The notes under the pieces are model-generated. The model worked only from the letters and a program-made list of their open reading frames with translations. It had not been told where the DNA came from and made no database searches. DNA of 64,000 nucleotides, taken from the NCBI GenBank assembly GCA_022414725.1, contig CM039462.1:51094279-51158278 (forward strand), written 5' to 3'. Below, piece by piece: positions 10,478-20,826 of this stretch (position 1 is its first letter; the number at the start of each line of letters is the position of its first letter). This DNA is from Microglena sp. YARC. Lineage: Eukaryota > Chlorophyta > Chlorophyceae > Chlamydomonadales > Chlamydomonadaceae. The translations under genes were made by a program, and so were the position numbers.

Positions 10478-11293
10478 ATGTGGACACTTTATGTGTGTAT
10501 TATGCACATTTACGAACCTGGACAACAACTAGAGATACAAGCATATGTGTCTAGATACGGATATGTAATTGTCAATGTCATTAGCTCAAAACGAGCATCA
10601 CTCTTCTTAAAACAATTACAACAATTCGTTAAAGGTATGGGGGTACCCGAATCATTTTTGACAGGGGGACTTATCAAATCGCATGGCATCGGACAATCCG
10701 ATGTTTTATGGAAGATACGCTGTGTACGAACCATGAAAAACGTTTTTGCAACTCTATGTAATTGCAAACCTATGCACTTATTATCATCTTTCGATGGAGC
10801 ATGCTATATGTCATCGGGTAATCAGACCAACCATAATGATTCTAAATTGTGGCCACATAGAGACCAATGCCCCACCAACAATAAAGTGGATACATTTCAA
10901 GGGTTTGTATGCTTGTCAGAAAGCGACGGTGGATTTATGTGCTGGCCAAAGTCACATCTGATAGATGACTGGGATGTCACAGGAGTTCCGGATGTTGATT
11001 ACTTCAATGTTCCATTGGATTCACATTATATAATCACAGAGAAAAATGCGAAAAAAATATGCCCACCAGCTGGGAGCTTAATCATATGGGACAGTCGATT
11101 GATCCATTGTAATTTTCCACCGACTCACATATTCCCAAGAGCGGTAGCATTTGTTTGCATGGTGGATGGTCGTGATGCATCCGAAGAGGTCATACATAAG
11201 CGAGAATTTTGCATGGACAATAACATGACAACATCTCACCATCCCATCCGATTCCGAATAAACGATGAATACAACTGGTTATGCCACCGCTAA
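10478..11293 (+). CDS. PhyH-type Fe(II)/2-oxoglutarate dioxygenase, intact viral gene
   Basis: An open frame of up to 271 residues. The first ATG (10478) lies only a few bases after the LINE tail. The ATG at 10502 is a better viral start, since the protein then begins close to YVSRYGYVIV, where PhyH proteins normally begin. The double-stranded beta-helix core shows the iron ligands HxD in WPHRDQCP (about residue 126) and the distal His in SRLIHCNFPP, plus GGFMCWPKSH between them. Family members hydroxylate small molecules or lipids; the substrate here is unknown. It is one of the few long viral genes with no stop, although its promoter region has been hit by the LINE. Confidence 0.75.
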   Translation: MWTLYVCIMHIYEPGQQLEIQAYVSRYGYVIVNVISSKRASLFLKQLQQFVKGMGVPESFLTGGLIKSHGIGQSDVLWKIRCVRTMKNVFATLCNCKPMHLLSSFDGACYMSSGNQTNHNDSKLWPHRDQCPTNNKVDTFQGFVCLSESDGGFMCWPKSHLIDDWDVTGVPDVDYFNVPLDSHYIITEKNAKKICPPAGSLIIWDSRLIHCNFPPTHIFPRAVAFVCMVDGRDASEEVIHKREFCMDNNMTTSHHPIRFRINDEYNWLCHR

Positions 11294-11332
11294 AAAATAA
11301 ATGAGTTGATTAAAAGCAGTGATATGTGTGAA

Positions 11333-11354
11333 TTTTGATAAACCCAAATACTTT
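11333..11354. repeat. 22-nt dispersed inverted repeat, copy 1
   Basis: This 22-base sequence (core GATAAACCCAAATAC) recurs exactly, in inverted orientation, at 22032-22053. This copy lies 40 bp after the stop of the dioxygenase gene, in an AT-rich intergenic stretch leading to the helicase gene. A role in transcript ends or promoters is possible but untested. Confidence 0.6.
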
Positions 11355-11480
11355 TTCGTTTATTTATGATTAGTATTTTGATTATATTGAAGCATTAGGG
11401 ATTTTCATAGCGGATATCAATAAGATCTAATTCGATATAAATGGTTTTCATATAAGAACATATCGCATATAATATTTGAC

Positions 11481-13635
11481 ATGGAATCAATTCTATCAAA
11501 AGCTAGTACTGAGCAGCTCGAGTACATCGAAGACCTCTGTCTTGATGATTCTAAATTGATAGCGACAGCTGGGAGCGGAAAGACATTTTTCATCATTGCA
11601 AGGGTTTGTAACATGCTAGAGAACAATATATTCCAACCAAAAGAGGTATTCGTCTTAACATTCTCGCGTCAAGCTAGGAATGATTTTGTAAAAAAAGTCA
11701 AAAATATGCGAGCACACCTGATAGAGAGAGATAACATCCGTACTATAGACAGTTTTGCTAAGCTCATTATAGATCCAACGAATGTCATTGACATGTCAAT
11801 ACTATCATACACATTGAAGGAGTATTTGAGGGATACAGATTACGAAACATTAAAAGCTACGAGGGTGCTAGAAGACATTAAGATATTGTTCGTAGATGAG
11901 GCACAAGACTTGAATCATACACCCGACCCGAACCAAAACATTTTCCAATTCAGAGGCGGGTGCGACAAGTACCTAGTTGAATACCCTTGTGAAAAGGTGT
12001 ATAAATTAACGAAAAACTATCGGTCTTTCAAACACTTGATTGAGTTTTCATCGCAGTTACAGAAATACAATCAAGATGTGTCCTGGCACAACGTTTCGGG
12101 CAGAGAAAATGCACAAACTGTCATATATGGATACCAAAATAACTCTGACTATGAGTTTTTACTTAGCTCTTTGATGAACAAATTAAAACAAAAGATCCCA
12201 CTGCATAAGATAGCAATACTTGCTCCTACAAAAGGTTATCTGAGCAAAAATGGGTATCATAGGGGGTATATGCTATATCGCTAATTTATTGCACGATATG
12301 GATATCCCTTTTCAAATGCTGTATGACGATATGTCAGAAAAGCAAATGGAAGGCTGAAGGAGCTGCGAACTGCGAGAAGGACACGTGACTCTAATGACGT
12401 ATATGGCTTCAAAAGGGCTTGAATGGGATTATGTAATATTAGTTGACGCTAATCCTTACCTTATTTCCAAAAGAAACTACACTAAAGAACGATTTCAAGA
12501 TGAGCAATACTTATTATACGTCGATACAACACGTGCAAAAAAGGGAATGTTTATTTTTACAAAAAATAATGAAGCCAATCCTTGGTTAGACAAGGCACAT
12601 GAGGATTCATACAAAGTCATCAATCCAGATAGTTTTTTAATCAAACCCAACGATGCAATTGTCTATCCAGAACACATACCTAATGATAATGACACAATCC
12701 CATTTGTTGTGTTTTCCCTAGAAGAAGATGATCTGTTTAAAATAAATTTGTTACTCAAGACACATGTCACAGGCATAGATAGTGTTATGAAAAAGGTGGA
12801 TAGCAACAAAATGTGGTTTGTCCAAACATTGTTGAGATTGATTTTCCAATTTGCATACGCGGAATGCAACGGCTTAGAGAAACCAACTATCCAAAGGGTT
12901 GAATCGCTAATGAACAGCTCGAATGTCATATTCTGCGAGAAGACGTACGTTACATATTGGTTTGAAAACAACAAGGAATTCGGTTGGGATAAATATAATT
13001 CGGGAAAGGTTCCGGAAACAGTCAAGAAGTTTGTATCTGAAAACATACCACAATCAAAGGATATGGATGCGTATACACTGGTCAGCGACAAGTTTTACAA
13101 CTCTTATATATTGGTGAACAGAAACAATATTATGAGACACTACAAACACTACTTGGATATGCGGGTGGATGACACTCGATTTCTAGACACTCTACTGTAC
13201 TTGTCATGTCTAGAGTATGCCATCATTATGATGCATTATTTTTACATTAAGGATTACAAAGACATTTTTGGTATGTTTATACAAGAAGAAAACAAAACAC
13301 ACATATACAATTGTGTTGAAAGTTGCAAACAGTTACCATTTTACAAAGAGTCATGTATTCGTGTCAATATGCTAGACAAGAAACTCGTGGGAACGGTAGA
13401 TTATCACGACGGAGAATCGTCTATATTTTTGCACTTTTCAACTTCAAACGAATTGCTCTTACAAGAAAAACTGAACTTCCTTTTACAAGATTATGCGTTC
13501 AACAAGGGACGGACTAACAAGGCAAAGGCGACAGTGTATAACCTGGCCTTCGGGTTGTGCACGACTATAGAAGGGGTTATATCAAATGATGTCATTTATA
13601 TTTTGCAACAACCCCCAAGTAACTCCAGAACTTGA
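11481..13635 (+). pseudogene. UvrD/PcrA-like SF1 helicase, decayed viral gene
   Basis: The ATG at 11481 opens a frame with Walker A (ATAGSGKTFF), motif Ia (EVFVLTFSRQARNDF) and Walker B (LFVDEAQD). It then passes almost at once to DPNQNIFQFRGG. SF1 helicases normally have some 25-30 residues between these two motifs, so an in-frame deletion is likely. A frameshift near 12265 and a TGA at about 12353 interrupt the middle. From 12385 the frame is open again for over 400 codons, with TYMASKGLEWDYVIL (motif V region) and YVDTTRAKKGMFIF (motif VI), followed by a long unassigned C-terminal domain. Related helicases occur in mimivirus-like genomes. An A/T-rich stretch (CATATAATATTTGAC) precedes the start. 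Confidence 0.75.
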
Positions 13636-13639
13636 GCCA

Positions 13640-14937
13640 TCAAATGGATGACGAACTCATATTGCGAACGTGTCTAGGTAGACAGCTTTTGGGAACGGTA
13701 ACCACACCAACATATTTATCGAACCACACATCAGACATTATCATATATCCATTGTACTTTCCCTTTTTGCCGTGTGAGTTTTCAACTTGCCAACGTGATA
13801 TACGTGTAGGATTCCGTTTCTCGTTGCATCCTACTATGGCCATTGCGTGATTAGGTTTAATGATGTCGGCCAATATACTATTTGTATTTCCTAACGAAAA
13901 ATCGATGTCAAATAAATCGTCTATTATAGATGAATCTTTGTCCAAAATGCCTTTTTTTCATTATGAAATGGGAAAAATCGCACGCAAACCAAGCTGCACT
14001 AGAATGTTTGGTGATACACTCACGTACAGCGTTTTTAAATACGTCGGGTTCTACATTTATGTATTAATTACTCGGGTTCTTGTGTGTATCTTTATTGATG
14101 GTGTCCTTTGGAATGATGTTGAAAATGTACTCGGAGCCTAGAAGCTGGTTGTATTTTTCTGTGGGGATGTTGCATATTGAAACATACGAATCAATGTCTG
14201 ACAATGGCGGGACAAACCACTTTTTTGTAAAAAGACATATATTGTTTGTTATCCCAACTGAATGTTTCAGGTGGCTGACCTATGCATATATCTATAACCT
14301 TGTAACAATCACGCAATGTTTTTTCTTTTAAAATGTAGAATTCATTAATATCCATATCTTTCGATGTTATCTCAAATGCACTCTTTAATATCAACTGCAG
14401 CAACAGATAGTTCATACTTCTAGAGTATTTCGATTGTTTACCATCTGGGAATGCATTTTTGGGAACTATTCCGTATTTTTTTACAACGGCAACAAACATG
14501 TTCCAAGTACCTCCGTCACCAAGTATGTCAGGGATTAATGATCTAAACTTTAGAGATTCTGTGTATTTTTTTGAATTTTTTTTGAAAATGATTTCTAATG
14601 CCATGTTACATTTTTCTAGCTTGTCGTAGAAAAAAACAAAAGATTGTGACAACTCAAAGTTAGCTGTCAACTTATGGCGAGATATCAAACGACGCCGAAC
14701 AACATTTAGTGCAGCAAAAATCCAACACCGACCTGATACAAACTGATTTGTTACCTCGACACTGTCCCCAAGTGATTCGTTGAAATCATACAATAATTTG
14801 TTGACTCTCGCATTGTCTGTCTCTACATCGTGCAAATATGAATTATTGACTATATTTCTCAATAATTTGTGATTCGGATCTTCGTTGAAAGATTTCGACT
14901 GTTTTGAGAACAATGAATCGCTGATACCACAAGCCAT
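13640..14937 (-). pseudogene. Bleomycin-hydrolase-like C1B cysteine protease, decayed viral gene
   Basis: The ATG at 14937 follows an A/T-only stretch. Residues 60-80 hold VTNQFVSGRCWIFAALNVVRR, with the papain-fold catalytic Cys in GRCWIFA. The first frame stops at 14191. The next part is readable in another frame to about 14093 (SDIDSYVSICNIPTEKYNQLLGSEY), then AVRECITKHSSAAWFACD. The last 100 residues (13945-13640) hold the catalytic His (NHAMAIVG) and Asn (RWQVENSHG), then GYMIMSDVWFD. About 432 codons compares with roughly 455 in cellular bleomycin hydrolases. This C1B aminopeptidase family is cytosolic. Two or more frameshifts inactivate the gene. It converges with the helicase gene end at 13635. 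Confidence 0.8.
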
Positions 14938-14946
14938 TATATATTA

Positions 14947-15468
14947 TTATAGCTTGGGTTTAAAAACCAAAGCAACGATAGAGCCAATAATAGTTCCCAA
15001 CACCGATCTGGATAAAACTTGTAAGAACGTATGAAGTTTCCTCCGGAATCTATCATACCCCATCAGGGACAAGTATATAATAGACAACAATATGAAAATG
15101 AATTTTTGGATGATACTATCCAAGCTGTGTATTTGCATCATATACACAAACGTGATGAAGAGCAATACCAATGCCATGTGACCCGATGGCATACCGGATT
15201 TGCCTCCTTAAGCGCCATTTGTACACAATATGTTACAGTCCGTTGCATCGACAGGGCGTCTCAGAAATGCAGGAGTTGATGAACTTTCTGATTTAGAAAT
15301 CAATTTCAGGAAACGTGTTGTCAAATCGGTTACAAGTATTCCCATAATCATAATGATATACAGAGAATGCCCAGTTAATATCAACTGAATGATAGGGTAA
15401 ATAATAATTCCGAGAATAGAAGCGGAAAGAGTGTTCCAAAAAGTAATGCGAAATGAATGAAAGTCCAT
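14947..15468 (-). pseudogene. PAP2-family membrane phosphatase, one in-frame stop
   Basis: The ATG at 15468 starts a protein of about 173 codons with several hydrophobic helices. PAP2 motifs occur in order: a basic RRP stretch (FLRRPVDATDC), SGMPSGHMALVL, and a third box, RFRRKLHTFLQV, with the catalytic-type R and H. The only break is a TAA at 15208-15210 between the first and second motifs, in the same frame. PAP2 enzymes dephosphorylate phosphatidate or other lipid phosphates, or isoprenoid diphosphates, at membranes. The gene ends 10 bp before the protease start, on the same strand. Confidence 0.7.
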
Positions 15469-15492
15469 TAAGTAATATTACATTATATATGT

Positions 15493-16311
15493 TTATGCTT
15501 CCATCATATCTCTATCCATTTTCCATAGTGCTTGCTTCTCCATTATTTTTTCTACAAGGAATAACACATCTTTGTGCATAACATTGTTAGGGACCATTCT
15601 ATTGGGTGGAGTTTTACCATTTTCCCAAGTTTCCTCATTTATGAACTTGACGAATGCCAATATCCCGTACCTTTTTCCATTAGATCGTATGTTATTATCT
15701 ATGAATTTGGTTACAATATTTCTAATTTTATATTCACCTTTTACTTTTTTGTCTACAAGCACCCTATTGTAGAAAGATTGAAGAGCAAGACGATATGATT
15801 TTTAATACTGAATGATTTCATCATCTTTGAAGTAAGATTTCCATAAATAGTCAAACATGACAATGTCGACCAAAAAATGTATGGTATCTTTGTTTTTGAA
15901 AATAGAACCATTTGTTATATTTTCTGTTGACAAATACATAGATGTTTCACTATATTCTGTGTCATGTAACAATGATTTGACAAATTCTATGTCGAAGTCA
16001 AACCCTTCTGTTAATGGTGCTTCGATACTGAGAGTATCATAATCTTCCGTAAATGCAGGTGGTTTAATAGTTTTTTTCTGTTTAACCGGTTCAATAGGTT
16101 TGACCTCTCCTATTCCAAACCCTTCAAGACTCTGTAAAACATGTTCCTACTATTGTTTTTGTGCAACACCTTCAATACGCGAACTTCTTCTAGTTAGATC
16201 GATATTTGTATATTTTGCTATACTTGACTGTCTCGACACAGTTCTACTGCTTCTTTTCATGGAACTCTTTTTTGTCATCATGGATTGTAAAGCTCTAGTA
16301 AGCTGATCCAT
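15493..16311 (-). pseudogene. Unknown viral protein, 272 codons with three stops
   Basis: A single minus-strand frame runs from the ATG at 16311 to the stop at 15493. It contains adjacent TAG and TAA-type stops near 16150 and a TAA near 15804. The N-terminus is basic and Ser/Arg-rich (MKRSSRTVSRQSS), with MKKK-like patches. The C-terminal 90 residues look like a compact folded domain (YGILAFVKFINEETWENGKTPPNRMVPNNVMHKDVLFLVEKIM). I do not recognise the family. The long conserved frame with point stops shows that it was a gene until recently. Confidence 0.5.
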
Positions 16312-16532
16312 GTCTTTGGTATTGGTGGTTTTTCTATCACCATTTAAAAATTCGCTTTAAGGTAATACTGTATACACATTTTAATATAACTCACATTTTA
16401 ATTCTTTTATCACAATTTGCAATGTCCAGAAATAATTATTCAAAAAATTATTATTTAAAAATAACAAGACGTTTTTTAGCTTCCATCGTTGTAATTTAGA
16501 TTTTCAAGTTACATTTGATTATCGGACTATAA
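16312..16532. other. AT-rich viral intergenic stretch
   Basis: This lies between two minus-strand viral genes. It is A/T-rich with short homopolymer runs; I see no gene, hairpin or repeat. Confidence 0.4.
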
Positions 16533-17465
16533 CTATGCTGAGCTACCAAACCCCTCATGTCCTCTACTTGTATCGCTGAATTCAGATTGGACACTTGTCA
16601 TATCCGATATAATTTGTTTTCTGAATATCAACTGACAACACCTAACCGGAAGCTATAAATCGGGCGCATCATCGTCTACCTTTCTTAGAGCTATCACAAT
16701 GTTTCACGTGTAGATTGGGTCAATGATACCAATGCTATTAGCTAGCATATATCCACTCTTTGATAATGAACTCCTAGGTATAACTTCAGCGTATAAACCA
16801 TGTTCAACTTGTATCCTAATACAAGTGTCGTACAGAGTCGTCCTATTGTTCCAATCCTTGACTTTTTTAATGACGGTCAAGTCGTACCCGACGTCAGTAT
16901 ACTTCCCTTTAGAAGGAATTATTGCGCTAGTATCTGTTTTGAATACTAGACATTGTGATGGATTTTTATTGTACAGGTTTAGAAATTTGACTAAGATATC
17001 AAATGTGTTGCTATCATATGACAAGTCGCCTTTGTCTTTGTACATATTGCCAAGGAAGTCTATAGCAATAATACCTTTAAAATAGATGATAGAACCACAC
17101 AAATCATAGGGGATGTCGCAAAACTGTCCAATTTCTTTTGCAAAATTTGTATTATGTGTAATAATCTTGCATTCAGTAGACAATGTGATTATTGTACCAT
17201 GTCTGTCAAAATATCCACGTATGTACGACCATACAAGAGAGTCATATATTAATTCGGGAAGTGTGTTTTTGATTGTTTTCCCTAACACGTTACACAATGC
17301 AAACTCGTGGTCGCTGCATTCGATTTTGTCAATCACTGGAATCATGTTCTTCATATGGGTATAAATACCCATTAGGTACGCCTTGGTGTGTGTATCTATT
17401 TTCGAAAACATGATTATTATTTGACCTTTTTGTATACTTGTATTGAGTTGTACATATGTACACAT
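16533..17465 (-). pseudogene. dut: dUTPase with an extra N-terminal domain, decayed viral gene
   Basis: One frame of 311 codons runs from the ATG at 17465 (a second ATG, at 17411, is the more likely start) to the TAG at 16533. The C-terminal 150 residues carry the five trimeric dUTPase motifs: TDVGYDL, PRSSLSKSGYML, NSIGIIDPIY, LPVRCCQLIF and SRGHEGFGSS. dUTPases hydrolyse dUTP to dUMP, which keeps uracil out of DNA. The N-terminal 140 residues are not dUTPase. They contain AYLMGIYTHM and VWSYIRGYFDRHG, which recall the two helices of LAGLIDADG-type folds. Two in-frame stops are present: a TGA at 16704 in place of the usual Gly of motif III, and a TAG at 16653. Confidence 0.8.
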
Positions 17466-17527
17466 AATTCATTTGTATATGCATTTCGTTTGTTTCATTC
17501 AATACATTATTATGCGTGAATGTAATA

Positions 17528-18784
17528 ATGCGCGTTTTTATATTTGGGACTCATCCTAGCCAATTGATGTTCAAAGGTCATGTGCGAATTGATGCAAGTT
17601 TTGGCCATCAAAGAAGAATTCAAATTGTCTTTTTTGGTTTCCAAAACCTGTATACCAACAAGAACCACAGGAAGGAATATCCCGATAATGTATACATACA
17701 CGATGCTGTAGAAAATGAATCCCCTAAGGTATCTGGATTTGGTTTTGAACAAGTCAATGTTTTTTTGATGGCTCAGCTCCCGGACGTCGTTGTCATTTAC
17801 AACGATTGTATTGTCATTTCAAAAATTATTGGACAAATTGAAAAACTAGACCATAAGAAATTCAAAACAGTAATGTATGTTGACCAAGTGTATCCATTCA
17901 TGCAAAAGTGTTACATCGACATGATAAATAAACATGCTGGTGCGGTGATATTGTTCACAACATACTGGGAAACTTGCATCAAGGACCAAGGTGTCACAGT
18001 ACCGACATTTGTTATGGAACATGGTATTAATAAGAACACATATTTTCACGTTCCAGCGGACGTGGCCAGAAAGTACTTTGGGATAAAGGAAGACGACTAC
18101 ATAGTTCTGAATCTCAATAGGAATCAACCTAGTAAAAGATGGGATATATGCTTGAACGCGTGGGCGGAAATTGTGAAGAAATTCATGGATGAGCCAATTA
18201 AGCTACTAATTGGTACAAGTATATAGGGTGGGTGGAACCTTCTCGAAATATACGAACGTGAACTCAAAAAAAGGGGACTTACACTGGAAATTGGGATGAA
18301 ACACGTTATATTGATTGACAACCCACAATCACTAAGCGATAAAGATATTAATGTTTTGTACAAGGTGGTAGATTTAGGGTTGACAACATGCGACGGAGAA
18401 GGTTGGGGGCTATGCTCTTTTGAACATATGGCTATAGGGGTTCCTCAAATTGCTCCAAGATTATGAGGATTTGTAGAATTCTTGAATGATGACAATGCTA
18501 CATTGATAGACCCTTCTTGGGCATATTATGTAGACACCACAAGGGATAATGTAGGAGGGGAGGCTAGTGTATGTAATTACATGGATTTTGCAGAGGCCAT
18601 TGAACTGCATTATACGAAAAGAACAAAAAGAAACCATGCTTTTGGAAAGGATATAGTATCAAAATACTATTGGGATATCATAGCCCAAAAATGTATGGAC
18701 ATTATGAAAGCAGTTAATCCCGAATCGTTACAATTGGAGACCGTTGTATCCATAGATCCTGAAAGTATGTGTGGAATCAGATAA
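17528..18784 (+). pseudogene. GT-B (GT4-like) glycosyltransferase, two stops
   Basis: A single frame from the ATG at 17528 encodes about 418 codons. The C-terminal nucleotide-sugar-binding half has LNLNRNQPSKRWDICLNAW, then LTTCDGEGWGLCSFEHMA with the E-x7-E signature, then GVPQIAPR. This matches GT4-like GT-B transferases. A TAG at 18224 and a TGA at 18464 interrupt it, the second replacing the expected Gly after APR. A frameshift near 18766 displaces a short coiled-coil C-terminus (KEEFNSLNMKLDSLINML, to about 18860). The acceptor is unknown. A second glycosyltransferase follows, so the virus may have glycosylated its own particles. Confidence 0.7.
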
Positions 18785-18877
18785 CAAATATGTCACGAAA
18801 GAGGAATTCAACAGTCTTAATATGAAACTTGATTCGTTGATCAACATGCTAAAAAAAAAAAAACTATTATTATAATA

Positions 18878-19546
18878 ATGAACTCTATCTTGTTAATCTC
18901 AGATATTCATGAGATTAAACCGTTCCTCCCGGTCGAAAAAACAACAATCCTAACTTATGACGAGTTTGCACATTACACATACCCAATACAAACAGATATT
19001 GTATTGTTTTACGGCATTCAAATAGATTTAGAAAAATATTCATACATAGTCGATTGTTTGAAAGATTAAAACGGAGCTGTTTTTGGTATCGATATAGGGT
19101 TTTCAAATGATGTCATTGACGCATCGGTTTTTGAACACATATATCAATGCGATAATGAAAAATACAATCGGTCATTAGGAGTCGTAATACATAGTAATAC
19201 ATCTCTGATTCCAGAAATAATGTCTGTCAAAGCACAAACTTATAATGTTGGTATTGCAGGAAACGCAGATATAATAAGTATTCTGCCAAAGTATGCTAAT
19301 ATTTTGTATTCGCAAATAAAAGACGAGAACGTGCATTTATATGGACATGATGGTATTATTATTTCGGGTCAAATAGACATGTCATTTATGCTGGCTATAC
19401 TGACCAGCTGTCAACCATTCATCACTTATTCAAAAAACGAGCCAAGGACGCTGCATAATTTTTTGTTAAAAAATATATCATGGGGACAAATGTCTATATT
19501 CATACTTCCAAGCTTTGGTGGGACAAATTATACGTCAATTTATTAA
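18878..19546 (+). pseudogene. Unknown viral protein upstream of a glycosyltransferase
   Basis: The ATG at 18878 follows the A/T-only stretch CTATTATTATAATA. One frame runs 222 codons with a single TAA at 19067. No motif is decisive. The repeating pattern of short hydrophobic strands (ILLISDIH, TDIVLFYGIQI) suggests an alpha/beta fold. Its 3' end overlaps the next frame from 19480, and the product could be the N-terminal domain of that glycosyltransferase after a frameshift near 19490. In that case the two form one gene of about 635 codons. Confidence 0.45.
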
Positions 19547-20788
19547 CAGTAACAGCATCTGTACATTACCCTCTAATGTGTGTAAATACATTGAGTGATG
19601 ATGATATTGTACAGAAATTGACAGATGTACTGGGATTAAACGTAGTTGATTGGTATTATGGTAGATCTACATTACATAATGGAGATATTAATGCTTTATT
19701 CATCGGGAAAATGACATCGTTTTGGAAATCAAAGCGCATAGAAAGTCCCGAAGTGGAATTAGTACAATCTGCAATAGACAACAATCGTATCATTGATATT
19801 TCATCTATACAATTCGGCAATATAGATATGCAAGTTGTTCATCCTATTATTGATAAACGCCCCAGAGTTTTTATAAATGTAGATCCTAATATTACATATA
19901 CATAAGAGTCACATAGATCGGGTTGGAAACACGTTGTAAAGGGGTTATCGACATTAGAACGACCAGTTAGACATGGTTTGTTATTTGATTCGTGTGTAGA
20001 CAGGACATTTTTATGGGCAAATGATGTACTGTCTCGCGAAAGTCTCATACCTTATACGGAGTCATGGCTCGGGATAATTCATCATACATTTTCCGATCAA
20101 TGTGGTCATAATAATTGTTCAACATTATTTAATACACCAAAATTCATCGAGTCGTTACATTGTTCCAAAGGGTTGATTGTCATGTCCGAGTATCTGTCAG
20201 AACAAGTCAAGGACGCTTTGCCATTATTCTACTCTAATATCCCAGTTACAGTAGTCAAACACCCCACGGAATTTGTTCCCATTGATAAATGCTTCCATCC
20301 AAGTTTATTTGATGGGACAGTCACATACATTGGCAATTTTATGAGGAACAAGCAAGCCTTCATAGAAGTGGATGTTAATGGCTGGAAAAAACAGCTATTG
20401 AACAACGAAAATGCGAAAATAGGATTATCTTATGGAAATGGATGCCTGGCTGTCAGTGGAGGATGAGACGTAATAAATGAATGTGAATATTCGATTGGAC
20501 CACTTTGATGATATAGAATATGATGAATTGTTGACTAGGACAGTTGTGTTTATAAATCTTTACGATGCATCTGCGTGTAACACTATTTTAGAATGTATTG
20601 TAAGAAAAACTCCTATTATTGTCAATCGTCACCCGGCTGTGATAGAGTATGTAGGTGCAGAATACCCCGGTCTATATTCATCATTAAACGAGGTTTCTGG
20701 TATGTGTAACACATATAATGTCAAAAAAATGTATGATTATCTAAACAACAATAGTGAGATAAAGAAAGACATCTCCTTAAAAAAGTAA
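19480..20788 (+). pseudogene. GT-B-like glycosyltransferase, decayed viral gene
   Basis: The frame from 19480 to 20466 holds SGWKHVVKGLSTL, GLLFDSCVDRTFLW, ESWLGIIHHTF and VKHPTEF, then a TGA at 20464. The final part, in a different frame from about 20490, holds RLDHFDDIEYDELL and FINLYDASACNTILECIVRKTPIIV. That final box is the nucleotide-sugar-binding end of a GT-B family seen in large algal viruses and some eukaryotes. Breaks are a TAA at 19903, a TGA at 20464 and a frameshift near 20480. The sugar and acceptor are unknown. It stands next to another GT-B gene, which suggests a small glycosylation cluster. Confidence 0.65.
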
Positions 20789-20826
20789 CTAAAGGGTATT
20801 GATAATATATTATTTAGTATTTGTAC

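Noticed and set aside
7378..18470. TGA where Trp is expected (8212, 47487) as a sign of a variant genetic code
   Set aside because: TAA and TAG stops occur in the same genes, along with frameshifts. Other TGAs replace Gly or Leu. Ordinary decay explains all of it.
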